Of a stretch of 64,000 nucleotides of DNA, positions 20,814-30,319 are shown in pieces (positions within the stretch are counted from its first letter, which is position 1; every line of letters begins with the position of its first letter). Source of the DNA: Hydrogenophaga aromaticivorans (GTDB lineage Bacteria; Pseudomonadota; Gammaproteobacteria; Burkholderiales; Burkholderiaceae_C); contig NZ_VYGV01000015.1 in the NCBI RefSeq assembly GCF_013387465.1, positions 247,938-311,937 of the forward strand, written 5' to 3'. Under the pieces are notes generated by a model that saw only the letters and a list, made by a program, of their open reading frames with translations, was not told the DNA's origin and did not search any database. A program made the translations under genes and the position numbers.

Positions 20814-21164
20814 ATGAACACCACCGCTGAACCGAAGGCCGCCGACGCCAACAAAACCCTCACGACGGTAATCTATGCGCTGTACGCGTCGTCGCTGCTG
20901 CTCGGCATCACCTGCCTGGTGGCCATCGTGATGAACTATGTGAAGAAGGACGACGTGGCCGGCACCTACCTGGAAAGCCATTTCCGCTGGCAGATCCGCA
21001 CCTTCTGGTTCGCGCTGCTCTGGAGCGTGATCGGCGTGCTCACGCTGTTTCTGGTGGTGGGCGCCTTTGTCCTGCTGGGCAACCTGATCTGGTTCATTTA
21101 CCGCATCGTCAAGGGCTGGCTCTACCTCAACGATGGCAAGGCCATGTACGCCACCACCGCCTGA
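20814..21164 (+). CDS. Small DUF4870-like membrane protein
   Basis: A 116-aa protein with three hydrophobic helices (VIYALYASSLLLGITCLVAIV, FWFALLWSVIGVLTLFLVVGA, VLLGNLIWFIYRIV). The motif YLESHFRWQIRTFW is typical of the DUF4870-like family of unknown function. An excellent AGGAGGA ribosome site precedes ATG 20814. It is probably an inner-membrane protein. Divergent from the MFS gene. Confidence 0.82.
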   Translation: MNTTAEPKAADANKTLTTVIYALYASSLLLGITCLVAIVMNYVKKDDVAGTYLESHFRWQIRTFWFALLWSVIGVLTLFLVVGAFVLLGNLIWFIYRIVKGWLYLNDGKAMYATTA

Positions 21165-21272
21165 AGCGCACCGGCGCAGCGTCAGGCCCGCGCGGCGGTG
21201 GCCGCACGCAGCACGCGCTGCCGGGCCATTCCTGCGGCAAGATCGCGCCACCACCGTTTGCGGAGAGCGTGC

Positions 21273-22283
21273 ATGACATCCAACAAAGCTTGGGGGCTGG
21301 CCCTCGCTCTGTTGATCCTGGGCGCCGGGCTGGCGCCACCGCCGGCCAGCGCGCAGGAGCGCCCCGAGCGCCCACGCCTGCGCGACTGGCTGCAGCAGCG
21401 CCAGGACCGGGCGCCGCAACCGGCCGCGCCGGTGCCGATCACCCGGCCCGGTGAGCACCGCTTCAGCCTGCGCCACGGAGGCCTGACGCGCGAGTACCGC
21501 GTGCACGTGCCGGCGCGCTACGACCCGGCGATACCGATGCCGATGGTGCTGTCCTTCCATGGGGGCGGTGGCAACATGGACATCCAGGCCGACGACCGCT
21601 ATTACGGGCTGGTCTCGCACGCCGAGCAGGCGGGTTACGTGGTGGTGTTTCCCAACGGCACCAGCCGCCTGCGCTCGGGCAAGCTGGCCACCTGGAACGC
21701 CGGCCTGTGCTGTGGCCAGGCGCGCGACCGGCAGGTCGATGACGTGGGCTTCGTGCGCGCCGTCGTGGCCGATCTGCGCCAGCGCCTGAACATCGACCCG
21801 GGGCGCATCTTTGCCCAGGGCATGTCCAACGGCGGCATGCTCTCGTACCGGCTGGCCTGCGAGATGGCCGACACCTTCAAGGCCATCGCCTCCGTGGCCG
21901 GCACCGACGGCACGCCGGCCTGCGCGCCCTCTGCGCCCGTGTCGGTGCTGCACATCCACGCGCTCGACGACGACCGGGTTCTCTTCAATGGCGGTTCGGG
22001 CAGCGCCTCCGACACCCACGCGGACTTCGTGTCGGTGCCCGACACGGTGGCCAGATGGGCCCGACTCAATGGCTGCGAGGCTGCGCCACGGCGTGTGCTG
22101 GAGGTGCCGGGAGCGTGGTGTGAAACCCGTTCATCCTGCCGGGGCGGCGCCGAGGTGAAACTGTGCGTGACCGAGACCGGCGGCCACTCCTGGCCCGGTG
22201 GGCGCAAGGTGCGCGGCGAGCAGCCGGGCGCCAGCGCGATCTCGGCCAACGAACTGATCTGGGACTTCTTCAGCCGGCGCTGA
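21273..22283 (+). CDS. Secreted PHB-depolymerase / feruloyl-esterase-type hydrolase
   Basis: A 336-aa exported esterase. The signal peptide ends near PPASAQE. It has the oxyanion motif SFHGGGGNM, nucleophile elbow GMSNGGM, Asp in HALDDDRV and His in TGGHSWPGG, matching the LpqC/poly(3-hydroxybutyrate) depolymerase family; Cys pairs (GLCCG) are typical of this group. It may cleave extracellular polyester or aryl esters. GGAGAG precedes ATG 21273. It overlaps the convergent rsmE by 14 bp. Confidence 0.85.
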   Translation: MTSNKAWGLALALLILGAGLAPPPASAQERPERPRLRDWLQQRQDRAPQPAAPVPITRPGEHRFSLRHGGLTREYRVHVPARYDPAIPMPMVLSFHGGGGNMDIQADDRYYGLVSHAEQAGYVVVFPNGTSRLRSGKLATWNAGLCCGQARDRQVDDVGFVRAVVADLRQRLNIDPGRIFAQGMSNGGMLSYRLACEMADTFKAIASVAGTDGTPACAPSAPVSVLHIHALDDDRVLFNGGSGSASDTHADFVSVPDTVARWARLNGCEAAPRRVLEVPGAWCETRSSCRGGAEVKLCVTETGGHSWPGGRKVRGEQPGASAISANELIWDFFSRR

Positions 22284-22998
22284 GCGCCAGCACCAGCGCC
22301 GCCAGCGCCGCGGTTTCGGCGCGCAGCACGCGAGGCCCGAGGGTGACCGGCACGAAACCGGCCGCGCGCGCCTGCGCGTCTTCGCTGGCCGACAGGCCGC
22401 CTTCGGGGCCGCTGAGGAAAAGCACCCCGGCGTCGGCGGGGGCATCGCCCAGCACCTCGGTCAGGGGGCGGGTGCCGGGCGCGAGCGAGAGCACGCAGCG
22501 CAGCGCGGCCACGTCGGCCGACGCCGGAAGCCAAGCCGCCAGATCGGCCACCGGCTTCACGGCGGGCACCCGGTTGCCGCCGCACTGTTCGCAGGCGGCG
22601 ATGGCCACCGACTGCCAGTGCGCCTGTTTCTTGGTGGCGCGCTCGCCGGCCAGGCGCAGCACGCTGTGGGCGGTGTGCAGGGGCTGGATGCTGACCACGC
22701 CGAGTTCGGCGGCTTTTTCCACCAGCCAGTCCATGCGGTCGTTGGCGGGCATGCCCACAGCCAGGTGCACGCGGCGGCCGGCTTCGCGTTCCACCGGCGC
22801 GTGGTGGTCGATGCGCACGGCCACATCGGAGCGACCCATGCGCAGGATGGTGGCGCTGTATTCGCCGCCTTCGCCGTTGAACAGCGTGATGACGCCACCG
22901 GGTTGCAGGCGCAGCACCTGGACGTGGCGCGCTGCGGCGGGTGGCAGCTCCAGGTCGGTACCGAGGGTGAGCGGGACGGGACAGTGAAAGCGCGGCAT
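22270..22998 (-). CDS. rsmE: 16S rRNA (uracil-1498-N3)-methyltransferase RsmE
   Basis: A 242-aa SPOUT-class methyltransferase. An N-terminal PUA-like domain (ELPPAAARHVQVLRLQPG) is followed by the knotted SAM-binding domain with LSGPEGGLSASED and LGPRVLRAETAAL, both signatures of RsmE. It modifies U1498 in the decoding site of 16S rRNA. The start follows the amgK stop by 10 nt on the same strand, so the two may be co-transcribed. Confidence 0.95.
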   Translation of the reverse strand: MPRFHCPVPLTLGTDLELPPAAARHVQVLRLQPGGVITLFNGEGGEYSATILRMGRSDVAVRIDHHAPVEREAGRRVHLAVGMPANDRMDWLVEKAAELGVVSIQPLHTAHSVLRLAGERATKKQAHWQSVAIAACEQCGGNRVPAVKPVADLAAWLPASADVAALRCVLSLAPGTRPLTEVLGDAPADAGVLFLSGPEGGLSASEDAQARAAGFVPVTLGPRVLRAETAALAALVLALSAG

Positions 22999-23008
22999 GT
23001 GGTGTCGC

Positions 23009-24100
23009 TCAGACCCGCCCGAAGGCGTAGCCCGAAGCGGCCTCGAAGCCTTCGATCTTGTCGATCAGTTGCAGGAAGGGTCCGAGCTCTCGGTAGCGGT
23101 GCGTGGTGTTGCGGATGTAGTGGATGAAGCGTGGCGCGTCGGCCAGGTACTTCGGCTTGCCGTCGCGCAGCGTGAGGCGCGCGAAGATGCCGGCCACCTT
23201 CAGGTGGCGCTGCAGGCCCATCCATTCCACCGCGCGGTAGAAGGCGCCGAAATCGCTGTGCCAGTCTTCGAAGTCCATCAGGCCGGCCTTGCGGGCCTTT
23301 TCCCAGTAGCGCACGGTGACGTCTATGACGAAGTCTTCTTCCCAGCTCAGGAAGGCGTCGCGCATCAGGCTGGCCACGTCGTAGGTGATGGGGCCGTAGA
23401 CCGCGTCCTGGAAATCGAGCACACCGAGTTGCTGAGCGGGCGTGGTGCCGGGCCGGGTCGGCATCATCAGATTCCGGGGCATGAAGTCGCGGTGCACGTA
23501 GACGCTGGGCGCGGCCAGATTGCGCTGGACGATGCTGTCGAAGGCCTTGCTCAGGGTTTCGGCGTCCTTGCCCTGCAGCGTGGTCTGGCGGTGCTGGGCC
23601 AGGTACCAGTCGGGGAACAGCTGCAGCTCGCGGCGCAGCAGCGGCTCGTCGTAGGGTGGCAGCACACCGGGTTTCGAGGCCAGCTGCCAGGCCAGCAGGC
23701 TGTCGAGTGCGGCCATGTAGTGGGCGTGGTTGGCTTGCGGCTGGTCCGGGTTGATCACGTCCAGCAAGGTCTGGTGGCCCAGGTCACTCAGCAGCATGAA
23801 ACCCTGCGGCTCGTCCCAGGCCAGTACATCGGGCACCAGCAAGCCGGCCTCGCGCATCAGCGCAGCCACCTGCACAAAGGGTCGGCAGTTTTCATGTGCC
23901 GGTGGCGCATCCATGATGATGAGGCTGTCGCCGCTCAGGCCGTCGAGCCGCAGGTAGCGGCGGAAGCTGGCGTCAGCGGAAGCCGGGCGCAGCGTGGCCT
24001 CCAGCAGGCCGTGCTGGCGGGCCAGGGGACGCAGCCAGGCTGTGAAAGCGGCTTCGCGTTGCGGGTCCGTCCACGCAACGGCGTTTGTGATGGGGGGCAT
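23009..24100 (-). CDS. amgK: Sugar kinase AmgK (N-acetylmuramate/GlcNAc anomeric kinase)
   Basis: A 363-aa aminoglycoside-phosphotransferase-fold kinase with the catalytic loop HRDFMPRNLMM and metal motif LDFQDAVYGP. It is divergent from lptD, which is the usual place of amgK; in pseudomonads amgK is followed by murU, and MurU is encoded about 27 kb away in this window. AmgK phosphorylates MurNAc at C1 for direct recycling into UDP-MurNAc, bypassing de novo synthesis. The start is uncertain: ATG 24100 and ATG 24160 are both in frame and neither has a good ribosome site. Confidence 0.85.
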   Translation of the reverse strand: MPPITNAVAWTDPQREAAFTAWLRPLARQHGLLEATLRPASADASFRRYLRLDGLSGDSLIIMDAPPAHENCRPFVQVAALMREAGLLVPDVLAWDEPQGFMLLSDLGHQTLLDVINPDQPQANHAHYMAALDSLLAWQLASKPGVLPPYDEPLLRRELQLFPDWYLAQHRQTTLQGKDAETLSKAFDSIVQRNLAAPSVYVHRDFMPRNLMMPTRPGTTPAQQLGVLDFQDAVYGPITYDVASLMRDAFLSWEEDFVIDVTVRYWEKARKAGLMDFEDWHSDFGAFYRAVEWMGLQRHLKVAGIFARLTLRDGKPKYLADAPRFIHYIRNTTHRYRELGPFLQLIDKIEGFEAASGYAFGRV

Positions 24101-24224
24101 GTCTGGGGAGGGTGTTGGAGGGGGCGTCAGCGACGGTCGCCGGGGCGGGGCAACAGGCATAGGATAATCGCCGCAGATTCTACAAATCCATCGCGCCGCC
24201 GACCTGGTTCCGGGCGGGCGTTTC

Positions 24225-26747
24225 GTGGTTCCGCCGACCTGTTGCAGCGGTGCCGAGTTCCTACAGCATTCAGAGTCGGCCGTTTTGCCACACACCGCCT
24301 TGAAACCTGCTCACAACCCCTTCCCAGCGTCTTCCCGCACCACGCGTGCAGCGAGCGGCGCCTGTCCCGAACCGACCCGCCTGGCATGGGCGGTGCAGGG
24401 CGCCATTGCGGCGCTGGCGCTGGGAGCTGGCGCCGTGCCGGCACCGGTTTGGGCGCAGGATGCCGATGCCGGGGAATCGGTGCGACTCAAACCCGGCGCC
24501 ATGTTGCAGGAGACGCTGCCGCCGGAAACGAGCAAACAGCTGCCGACCTTCGTGTGGGGTGAGCGCATGCAAGGCAAGACCGACGATGTCACCGTGCTGG
24601 AGGGCGAGGTGGAGCTCCGGCGCCACGACACGGTCATTCGTGCGGATCGGGTCGAATTCGATCAGCGCACGAATGAGGCGCTCGCCACGGGCCATGTCCT
24701 GATCAACCGCAACGGCGACCGCTTCCAGGGCCCCGAGCTGCAGATGAACGTGGAGACCTACAAGGGCCATTTTTCGGAACCCACCTACCAGTTGTTGAAG
24801 AACCAGGCCAGCGGCGACGCCAGCCGCATCGATTTCCTGGACAGGAACACGATGGTGGTGCACGACGGGCGCTATTCCACCTGCGAGCGCCCGCCGGGCA
24901 GCCGCTGGATGCCGGACTGGCTGGTGCGGGCCACCAGCATCGAACTGGACACGGTAGAGGACGTGGGTACCGCCAAGGGCGGTGTGCTGGAGTTCAAGGG
25001 CGTGCCCATCCTGGCTGCGCCCTATTTCACGTTCCCGCTGTCGGACAAGCGCAAGTCGGGTGTCTTGCCGCCGAGCATGGCCATCGACAACCAGAGCGGC
25101 GTGCAGCTGACAGCGCCCTACTACCTCAACCTAGCGCCCAACATGGACGCCACGCTCGCGCCGTCCCTGATGACGAAGCGGGGTGTGGACCTGGCCGGTG
25201 AGTTCCGCTACCTGCAGCCGAGTTACACGGGACGGCTGCGCGCAGCGTTCATGCCGTCGGACCGGCTGCGCGACGAAGACCGCTGGGCGTACTCGCTGCA
25301 GCACAGTCAGCGACTGACAGCCAATGTTGGTGGCGGAAGCCCGATCAGCCTGCGTGCGAACCTGAACCGCGTGGGCGATGACAACTACTGGCGCGACTTT
25401 CCCCGCTCGATCACTTCCCTGACCTCGCGTCTTCTGCGGAACGAAGCTGATTTGGGCTGGGTTCGCGGCCCCTGGTCGGTGAATGCCGGGGTCTACCAAT
25501 GGCAGTCCTTGCAGGATGTGAGCGCGCCCTTCACCCCGCCCTATGATCGGCTGCCATCGCTGGCTTTGAACTATCAGAAGTACGACCAGACGCTGCTGGG
25601 GTCGCCCGGATGGGACATGTCGGTGCAGACCAATTTCACCCGCTTCCAGCGCTCCATTCTGTCCACGGCCGGAGAAGTCAAATCCGGGGGGGATCGATCT
25701 CTGGCGGTGGCAGAGATCACCCGTCGCTGGCAGTCCCCCGGCTGGTTTGTGCAGCCGCGTGCGCGCCTGCATGCGACCCAGTACCAGTTTGACAATGCCA
25801 CAGGGGTTCCCACATCGGCCTCGCGGGCGGTGCCCACCGTCAGCCTGGACAGTGGTCTGGTGTTCGAACGACCGGCCGCCTACTTCGGGCGCCAGTACAC
25901 CCAGACGCTGGAGCCCCGGGCGTTCTTCACTTGGACACCCTTCCGTGACCAGACGGGCCTGCCCAACTTCGACTCTGGTGCACGGGACTTCAACCTGGCG
26001 ACCATGTTTTCAGAGAACGCCTACAACGGGAACGACCGCATTTCGGACACCCGGGCGGTGACCCTGGGGGTCAACTCCCGGCTGCTCGACGCCGACAATG
26101 GCGCCGAGGTGATTCGACTGGGCATGGCCCAGCGCGTGCTGCTCGAGGACCAGAATGTCACTTTGCCGGGCGGTGTCCCGGTGACCGAGCGGGTGAGCAA
26201 CATGCTACTGGCCGCCCGTGTTCAGTGGGATCCCCTGTGGTCGTTTGATACGAACCTGCAGTACAACCCCAAGAGCGGGGAGAGCGTGAGGACCACCATG
26301 GGTGGTCGTTACACGCCGGGGCCCTTCAGGGTGCTCAGCGCCGCCTATCGCATCCAGCGCGGCGTCAGCGAGCAGATTGATCTCGGCTGGCAATGGCCCA
26401 TCGCCGACCTGTGGGGGGGTGCCTCGACGCGTGTGCCGGGGCGCGCGCTGGGGCCAGGCCAGTGGTATACCGTTGGGCGCATGAACTACAGCATGCCGGA
26501 TCGCAAGATCATCGACCTCGTGGCCGGATTTGAATACGATGCCGGTTGCTGGCTGGGGCGCGTCGTGTTGTCCCGTCTGCAGCAAAGCAGGACCACGGCC
26601 AACCAGAGCATTTTGTTCCAGCTCGAGTTTTCCGGCTTCTCCCGTGTTGGCGCGAGCTCGCTTCAGACCCTGCAGGGCAACGTACCGAAATACCAGTACC
26701 TGCGTGAAGAGATCGTCCCGCCAAGCCGTTTCCAGCAGTACGACTGA
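24225..26747 (+). CDS. lptD: LPS-assembly protein LptD
   Basis: Outer-membrane beta-barrel that inserts lipopolysaccharide into the outer leaflet together with LptE. After a signal peptide (ending near PVWAQDADA) comes the OstA/LptA-like N-terminal domain (VTVLEGEVELRRHDTVIRADRVEF), then the OstA C-terminal barrel. The length of 840 aa is normal. The start is uncertain: GTG 24225 opens the frame, and a TTG at 24285 would remove 20 poorly conserved-looking residues. It heads lptD-surA-rsmA; SurA is the chaperone that folds LptD. Confidence 0.93.
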   Translation: MVPPTCCSGAEFLQHSESAVLPHTALKPAHNPFPASSRTTRAASGACPEPTRLAWAVQGAIAALALGAGAVPAPVWAQDADAGESVRLKPGAMLQETLPPETSKQLPTFVWGERMQGKTDDVTVLEGEVELRRHDTVIRADRVEFDQRTNEALATGHVLINRNGDRFQGPELQMNVETYKGHFSEPTYQLLKNQASGDASRIDFLDRNTMVVHDGRYSTCERPPGSRWMPDWLVRATSIELDTVEDVGTAKGGVLEFKGVPILAAPYFTFPLSDKRKSGVLPPSMAIDNQSGVQLTAPYYLNLAPNMDATLAPSLMTKRGVDLAGEFRYLQPSYTGRLRAAFMPSDRLRDEDRWAYSLQHSQRLTANVGGGSPISLRANLNRVGDDNYWRDFPRSITSLTSRLLRNEADLGWVRGPWSVNAGVYQWQSLQDVSAPFTPPYDRLPSLALNYQKYDQTLLGSPGWDMSVQTNFTRFQRSILSTAGEVKSGGDRSLAVAEITRRWQSPGWFVQPRARLHATQYQFDNATGVPTSASRAVPTVSLDSGLVFERPAAYFGRQYTQTLEPRAFFTWTPFRDQTGLPNFDSGARDFNLATMFSENAYNGNDRISDTRAVTLGVNSRLLDADNGAEVIRLGMAQRVLLEDQNVTLPGGVPVTERVSNMLLAARVQWDPLWSFDTNLQYNPKSGESVRTTMGGRYTPGPFRVLSAAYRIQRGVSEQIDLGWQWPIADLWGGASTRVPGRALGPGQWYTVGRMNYSMPDRKIIDLVAGFEYDAGCWLGRVVLSRLQQSRTTANQSILFQLEFSGFSRVGASSLQTLQGNVPKYQYLREEIVPPSRFQQYD

Positions 26748-26762
26748 TCCATATTGACCCTC

Positions 26763-28136
26763 ATGACCGAAAATGCCCGCCCGCGCTCCTTGCCTGCTTT
26801 GTTGTGTGGGCTGGCACTGTTCGCGCTGAACCCTGTTTCCGCCCAGTCCTTGCGGTTGAGCAGCGAGCTTGCTCAGGCAAGCATCAAACAGCCGTCCGTG
26901 GCCACGCGCACGGTGGACTACATCGTTGCGCTGGTCAATTCCGAGCCGGTGACCAACAACGACGTGCGGCAACGCCTGATGCGTGTCGAACAACAGTACG
27001 CCCAACGTGGCGTCGCGCTACCGCCGCGGGAGGAGCTGGCGCGCCTCGTGCTGGAACAGCTGGTGGCCGAGCGGGCCCAGCAACAGGAGGCGACTGAGTT
27101 GGGGCTGCGTGTGGACGAGGCGTCCCTCGCCCAGGCCGAGCAGTCGATCGCCGCCCAGAACCAGCTCAGCGTGGAAGAGTTTCGCCAGCGTGTGGCCGCC
27201 GAAGGCATGGACATCAACCGCCTGCGCAACGAACTGCGGGGCCAGCTGTTGCTGCAACGCGTGCGCGAACGCGAAGTGGAACTTCGGGTGAAGGTGAGCG
27301 AATCCGACATCGACGCATTCATCCGGGAGCAGGGCGCCAACAACCCCGACGCCCTGGAATTGAGTCTGGCGCATGTGCTGGTTCAGGTGCCCGATACGGC
27401 CAGTGCTGCGCGCATCGCCGAGCTGCAGGCCCGGGCCCAGAGCGTGGCCGATCGCGCGCGCGCAGGTGGTGACTTTGCTGCGCTGGCGCGGGAATTTTCC
27501 GATGCGCCTGAGGGCACCAGCGGCGGTGAATTTGGCTGGCGTCCGGTGTCCCGGTTGCCTGAGCTGTTCGTCGAGTCAACCCGTTCGCTGACCGCAGGGG
27601 GTATCGCAGGGCCGGTGCGCAGCGCGGCGGGATTTCATGTGCTCAAGCTGATCGACAAGCGTCAGGGCGTTTCGCCCGCATTCACCGTCACCCAGACCCG
27701 CGCGCGCCACATCCTGTTGCGCACAGGGCCCCAGCTCAGCCAGGCCGATGCGGTCGCCCGACTCAATCGGTACAGGCAGCAGGTGGCCAGCGGACAGGCC
27801 AGTTTTGAGGCCTTGGCGCGCGAGCACAGCCAGGACGGTTCGGCCCGCCAGGGGGGCGATCTGGGCTGGACCAACCCGGGGCAATTTGTCCCCGAGTTTG
27901 AAGAAGCGATGGACAAGCTGCGACCCGGCGAGATGTCGCCGCCGCTGGTTTCGCGTTTCGGCGTGCACCTCATCCGGGTCGATGAGCGCCGCGATACCGC
28001 CATGAGCGAGCGCGAGCAGCGGGAAGTGGCCCGCGCCCGGTTGCGGGATCAGAAAGCCCAGTCGGTGCTGCTGAGCTGGTCACAAGACGTCCGCGCACGC
28101 GCTTTCGTGGAATACCGCGAAGATCCGCGGCCCTGA
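26763..28136 (+). CDS. surA: Periplasmic chaperone / peptidyl-prolyl isomerase SurA
   Basis: The 457-aa precursor has a signal peptide (LPALLCGLALFALNPVSAQ), the SurA N-terminal helical domain (VDYIVALVNSEPVTNNDV) and two parvulin domains (about residues 200-290 and 310-410, the second with ARHILLRTG and LAREHSQDGSA). It escorts outer-membrane proteins such as LptD through the periplasm. ATG 26763 was preferred over the TTG at 26754. It sits 15 nt after lptD and 21 nt before rsmA; the pdxA gene found between them in E. coli is absent. Confidence 0.95.
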   Translation: MTENARPRSLPALLCGLALFALNPVSAQSLRLSSELAQASIKQPSVATRTVDYIVALVNSEPVTNNDVRQRLMRVEQQYAQRGVALPPREELARLVLEQLVAERAQQQEATELGLRVDEASLAQAEQSIAAQNQLSVEEFRQRVAAEGMDINRLRNELRGQLLLQRVREREVELRVKVSESDIDAFIREQGANNPDALELSLAHVLVQVPDTASAARIAELQARAQSVADRARAGGDFAALAREFSDAPEGTSGGEFGWRPVSRLPELFVESTRSLTAGGIAGPVRSAAGFHVLKLIDKRQGVSPAFTVTQTRARHILLRTGPQLSQADAVARLNRYRQQVASGQASFEALAREHSQDGSARQGGDLGWTNPGQFVPEFEEAMDKLRPGEMSPPLVSRFGVHLIRVDERRDTAMSEREQREVARARLRDQKAQSVLLSWSQDVRARAFVEYREDPRP

Positions 28137-28157
28137 TCGCGGACCGTTGCAGTCTTC

Positions 28158-28958
28158 ATGAAACACATTGCGCGCAAGCGCTTTGGTCAGCACTTCCTGA
28201 CCGACCAGGGCATCATCGATGCCATCGTGCGCGAGATTGCGCCCTTGCCGGGCGATCACATGGTCGAGATCGGACCGGGGTTGGCAGCGCTCACGCAACC
28301 CCTGGTCGAGCGCCTGGGCCACTTGACGGTCATTGAGCTGGATCGTGATCTGGCCCTGCGCTTGCGTGCCCATCCGCAGTTGACGGTGGTCGAATCCGAT
28401 GTGCTGAAGGTGGACTTCACGGCGTTGGCACATGAACTGTGTTCGGCGCCGGGGAGCGCATCAGAGCCGCGGCAGGTGGATCGTGTCGGGGTTCGGGTGG
28501 TGGGCAACCTGCCCTACAACATCTCCACGCCTATCCTGTTCCACCTGCTGGACCATGTGGCGGTGATTCAGGACCAGCATTTCATGCTGCAGAAGGAAGT
28601 GATCGACCGCATGGTGGCCCGACCGGCCACGGCGGACTACAGCCGCCTGTCCGTCATGCTGCAGTGGCGCTACGCGATGGACAACGTGCTGTTCGTGCCC
28701 CCCGAGAGCTTCGATCCACCGCCGCGCGTGGACAGCGCCATCGTGCGCATGGTCCCGCTGGCACAACCGCCGGCCATCGACATCAAGTTGTACGGCGAAC
28801 TGGTGCAAACCGCCTTCAGCCAGCGGCGAAAGATCTTGCGCAACACGCTCGGCAAGTGGCTGGAAGCCCGCGACTTTGCCGGCACGTTCGACCTGCAGCG
28901 CCGCGCTGAAGAAGTGCCGGTGCAGGAGTACGTGGCGCTCGCCCAGGCTGTTCAATAG
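28158..28958 (+). CDS. rsmA: 16S rRNA (adenine-1518/1519-N6)-dimethyltransferase RsmA (KsgA)
   Basis: A 266-aa Rossmann methyltransferase that starts with the family signature [11 protein letters not shown]. It has SAM motif [11 protein letters not shown] and the catalytic NLPYNIS motif. It dimethylates two adenines of helix 45 in 16S rRNA, a late step of 30S assembly. Third gene of the lptD-surA-rsmA unit and closed by a strong terminator. Confidence 0.96.
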   Translation: MKHIARKRFGQHFLTDQGIIDAIVREIAPLPGDHMVEIGPGLAALTQPLVERLGHLTVIELDRDLALRLRAHPQLTVVESDVLKVDFTALAHELCSAPGSASEPRQVDRVGVRVVGNLPYNISTPILFHLLDHVAVIQDQHFMLQKEVIDRMVARPATADYSRLSVMLQWRYAMDNVLFVPPESFDPPPRVDSAIVRMVPLAQPPAIDIKLYGELVQTAFSQRRKILRNTLGKWLEARDFAGTFDLQRRAEEVPVQEYVALAQAVQ

Positions 28959-28974
28959 AAAACACGCAGGCATG

Positions 28975-29005
28975 AAAAAGCCGCTGCGATGCAGCGGCTT
29001 TTTTC
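28975..29005 (+). terminator. Strong intrinsic terminator after rsmA
   Basis: AAAAAGCCGCTGC (28975-28987), loop GAT, then GCAGCGGCTTTTT: a GC-rich stem flanked by A- and T-runs. Confidence 0.9.
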
Positions 29006-29012
29006 CTTCCAG

Positions 29013-29090
29013 GGCACCGCGGAACCGGCTTTGCCGGGCCGCCAGTGCCGCCCCCTTGAGGGGGTGACGCCGAAGGCGGCGCGGGGGTGG
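29013..29090 (-). repeat. 3'-UTR hairpin repeat, copy 1 (after barstar-family gene)
   Basis: On the minus strand it begins about 10 nt after the stop at 29101. It reads CCCCCGCGCC-GCCTTCGGCG, then CCCCCTCAAGGGGG, then GGCAC...GGCCCGGCAAAGCCGG...GTGCC: three consecutive hairpins, no T-run. Confidence 0.85.
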
Positions 29091-29100
29091 TCCAGTCAGG

Positions 29101-29643
29101 TCAGGCCGCAGCCAGCCAATACCCGGCGTTGAACGGGCTGCTCATGCGCAGCGCCATCGGGCTCACGTCCAGGAGCTTGTCGGTTGGCATCGGCTCTTCG
29201 TTTTCCACCTCGATCGGTGCTTCGCCTTTGGACGCGCGAGCGACCGAGAAGGAATAGAAGCAGCGGAACGGGATCTTGCGGTCGCTCCAGTAGTCGGCGG
29301 TGTCGCGGAAGATGTCGAGCAGTTGCTCGCGCGCTTCTTTGTCGAACTTGGCATGGGCCGGAATGTGCTCCAGCACGACAATGAAACCGGTCTGCGGACC
29401 CGACTTGTGGACCAGATCGGTCATGCAGTCGTAGAGCGCATCGAAGTTCTTGCCGAAGTGCGACGGCAGGGTGTACTGCGCCGCGATCAACTCCAGCACA
29501 TCCTGCTTGCTCTGGGCTTTGGCCAGGTTGGCGTACAGAAAGTGATGACCCAACTGCTCGGCCGCAGCCTGCAGGTCTTTCACGCCATAAGCGCGAATCG
29601 ACTGAACGATATTGGGTTTTACGTTACGAAGTGGCGTGTCCAT
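29101..29643 (-). CDS. Barstar-family ribonuclease inhibitor
   Basis: A 180-aa protein with the barstar core (DVLELIAAQYTLPSHFGKNF then DALYDCMTDL), which matches the helix and loop by which barstar blocks barnase-type RNases. It is about twice the length of classic barstar, with an extra C-terminal half (IPFRCFYSFSVARASKG) seen in proteobacterial relatives. ATG 29643 was chosen; the upstream frame overlaps the RNase gene. It lies 54 nt downstream of a secreted RNase Sa-like gene on the same strand and so probably protects the cytoplasm from that enzyme before export. Confidence 0.85.
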   Translation of the reverse strand: MDTPLRNVKPNIVQSIRAYGVKDLQAAAEQLGHHFLYANLAKAQSKQDVLELIAAQYTLPSHFGKNFDALYDCMTDLVHKSGPQTGFIVVLEHIPAHAKFDKEAREQLLDIFRDTADYWSDRKIPFRCFYSFSVARASKGEAPIEVENEEPMPTDKLLDVSPMALRMSSPFNAGYWLAAA

Positions 29644-29696
29644 CTCCGCGTCTCTTTCTAAAGTCAAAGTTAAAAATCTGCTCACTGCGCTCCGGA

Positions 29697-30110
29697 TCAC
29701 TGCACGATCAGCCTGAAGCTGCTGTAGTGATCCTCGGTGTAATAACAACCATCAGGTGCCCGGGGTTTCAGCCCTCCACACACGATCCGCCTTGCCCCCC
29801 GGTGGTTCAAACCCGGAGTGGGCACGGTGTATTCGCGGTAGTAACCTCGCTTCTGACCCGGCAGCAACCGCTCCCGGTTGCCAAACACGGTGCCGTCTTT
29901 CTCATACCGGAAAGGACCACCCTGCCGAATCTGCGACATCACCTCCTGGCCCTGCACGGGCAGACCCGAATACGCCACGGAGGCGACGGCCGAACCTGGA
30001 AGGCTGCTGAACGCGGGTGATCGGGCTTGCACCACAAAGGTGCTGATGGCCACCAGCAGGGCGGCCGATACCGCCCAATTCCTCGTCCACCGGATCCGAT
30101 CCAGACCCAT
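29697..30110 (-). CDS. Secreted guanyl-specific ribonuclease, RNase Sa/barnase type
   Basis: A 137-aa precursor with a signal/anchor segment (WAVSAALLVAISTFVVQARS) and an RNase Sa-like domain. The triad is visible as Glu93 in YYREYTVPTPG, Arg107/108 in GARRIV, and His128 in YTEDHYSSF. It carries FRYEKDGTVFGNRE, typical of the family. Two Cys (111, 122) may form a disulfide. The GGGA ribosome site favours ATG 30110. With the adjacent barstar it makes an enzyme-inhibitor pair; the role could be extracellular RNA scavenging or antagonism of competitors. Confidence 0.87.
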   Translation of the reverse strand: MGLDRIRWTRNWAVSAALLVAISTFVVQARSPAFSSLPGSAVASVAYSGLPVQGQEVMSQIRQGGPFRYEKDGTVFGNRERLLPGQKRGYYREYTVPTPGLNHRGARRIVCGGLKPRAPDGCYYTEDHYSSFRLIVQ

Positions 30111-30152
30111 GAAATCCCTGCTCCTGATGTGATCAACCCGCCTCCGGCACTC

Positions 30153-30197
30153 CGACAAGACAGGTCTTGTGGAGGTGTTGACGGGGCGGGTTAACCC
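30153..30197. repeat. Two palindromes upstream of the RNase gene
   Basis: ACAAGAC-AG-GTCTTGT (30155-30170) and GGGTTAACCC (30188-30197) lie in the 209-bp gap between maeB and the RNase gene, at positions suited to operators. Nothing else is recognisable in that gap. Confidence 0.35.
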
Positions 30198-30319
30198 TGT
30201 GATTCAAGGCTGGTAGTGTGCCCGAAGCGTTACAAAATTGCAAGCGATTGCTGAATAAACAGGCAATCTGCAGTGGCAAAAATGTGTGGAAAAGTTAGCG
30301 CTTGCTTTTTCCCAAGGGA

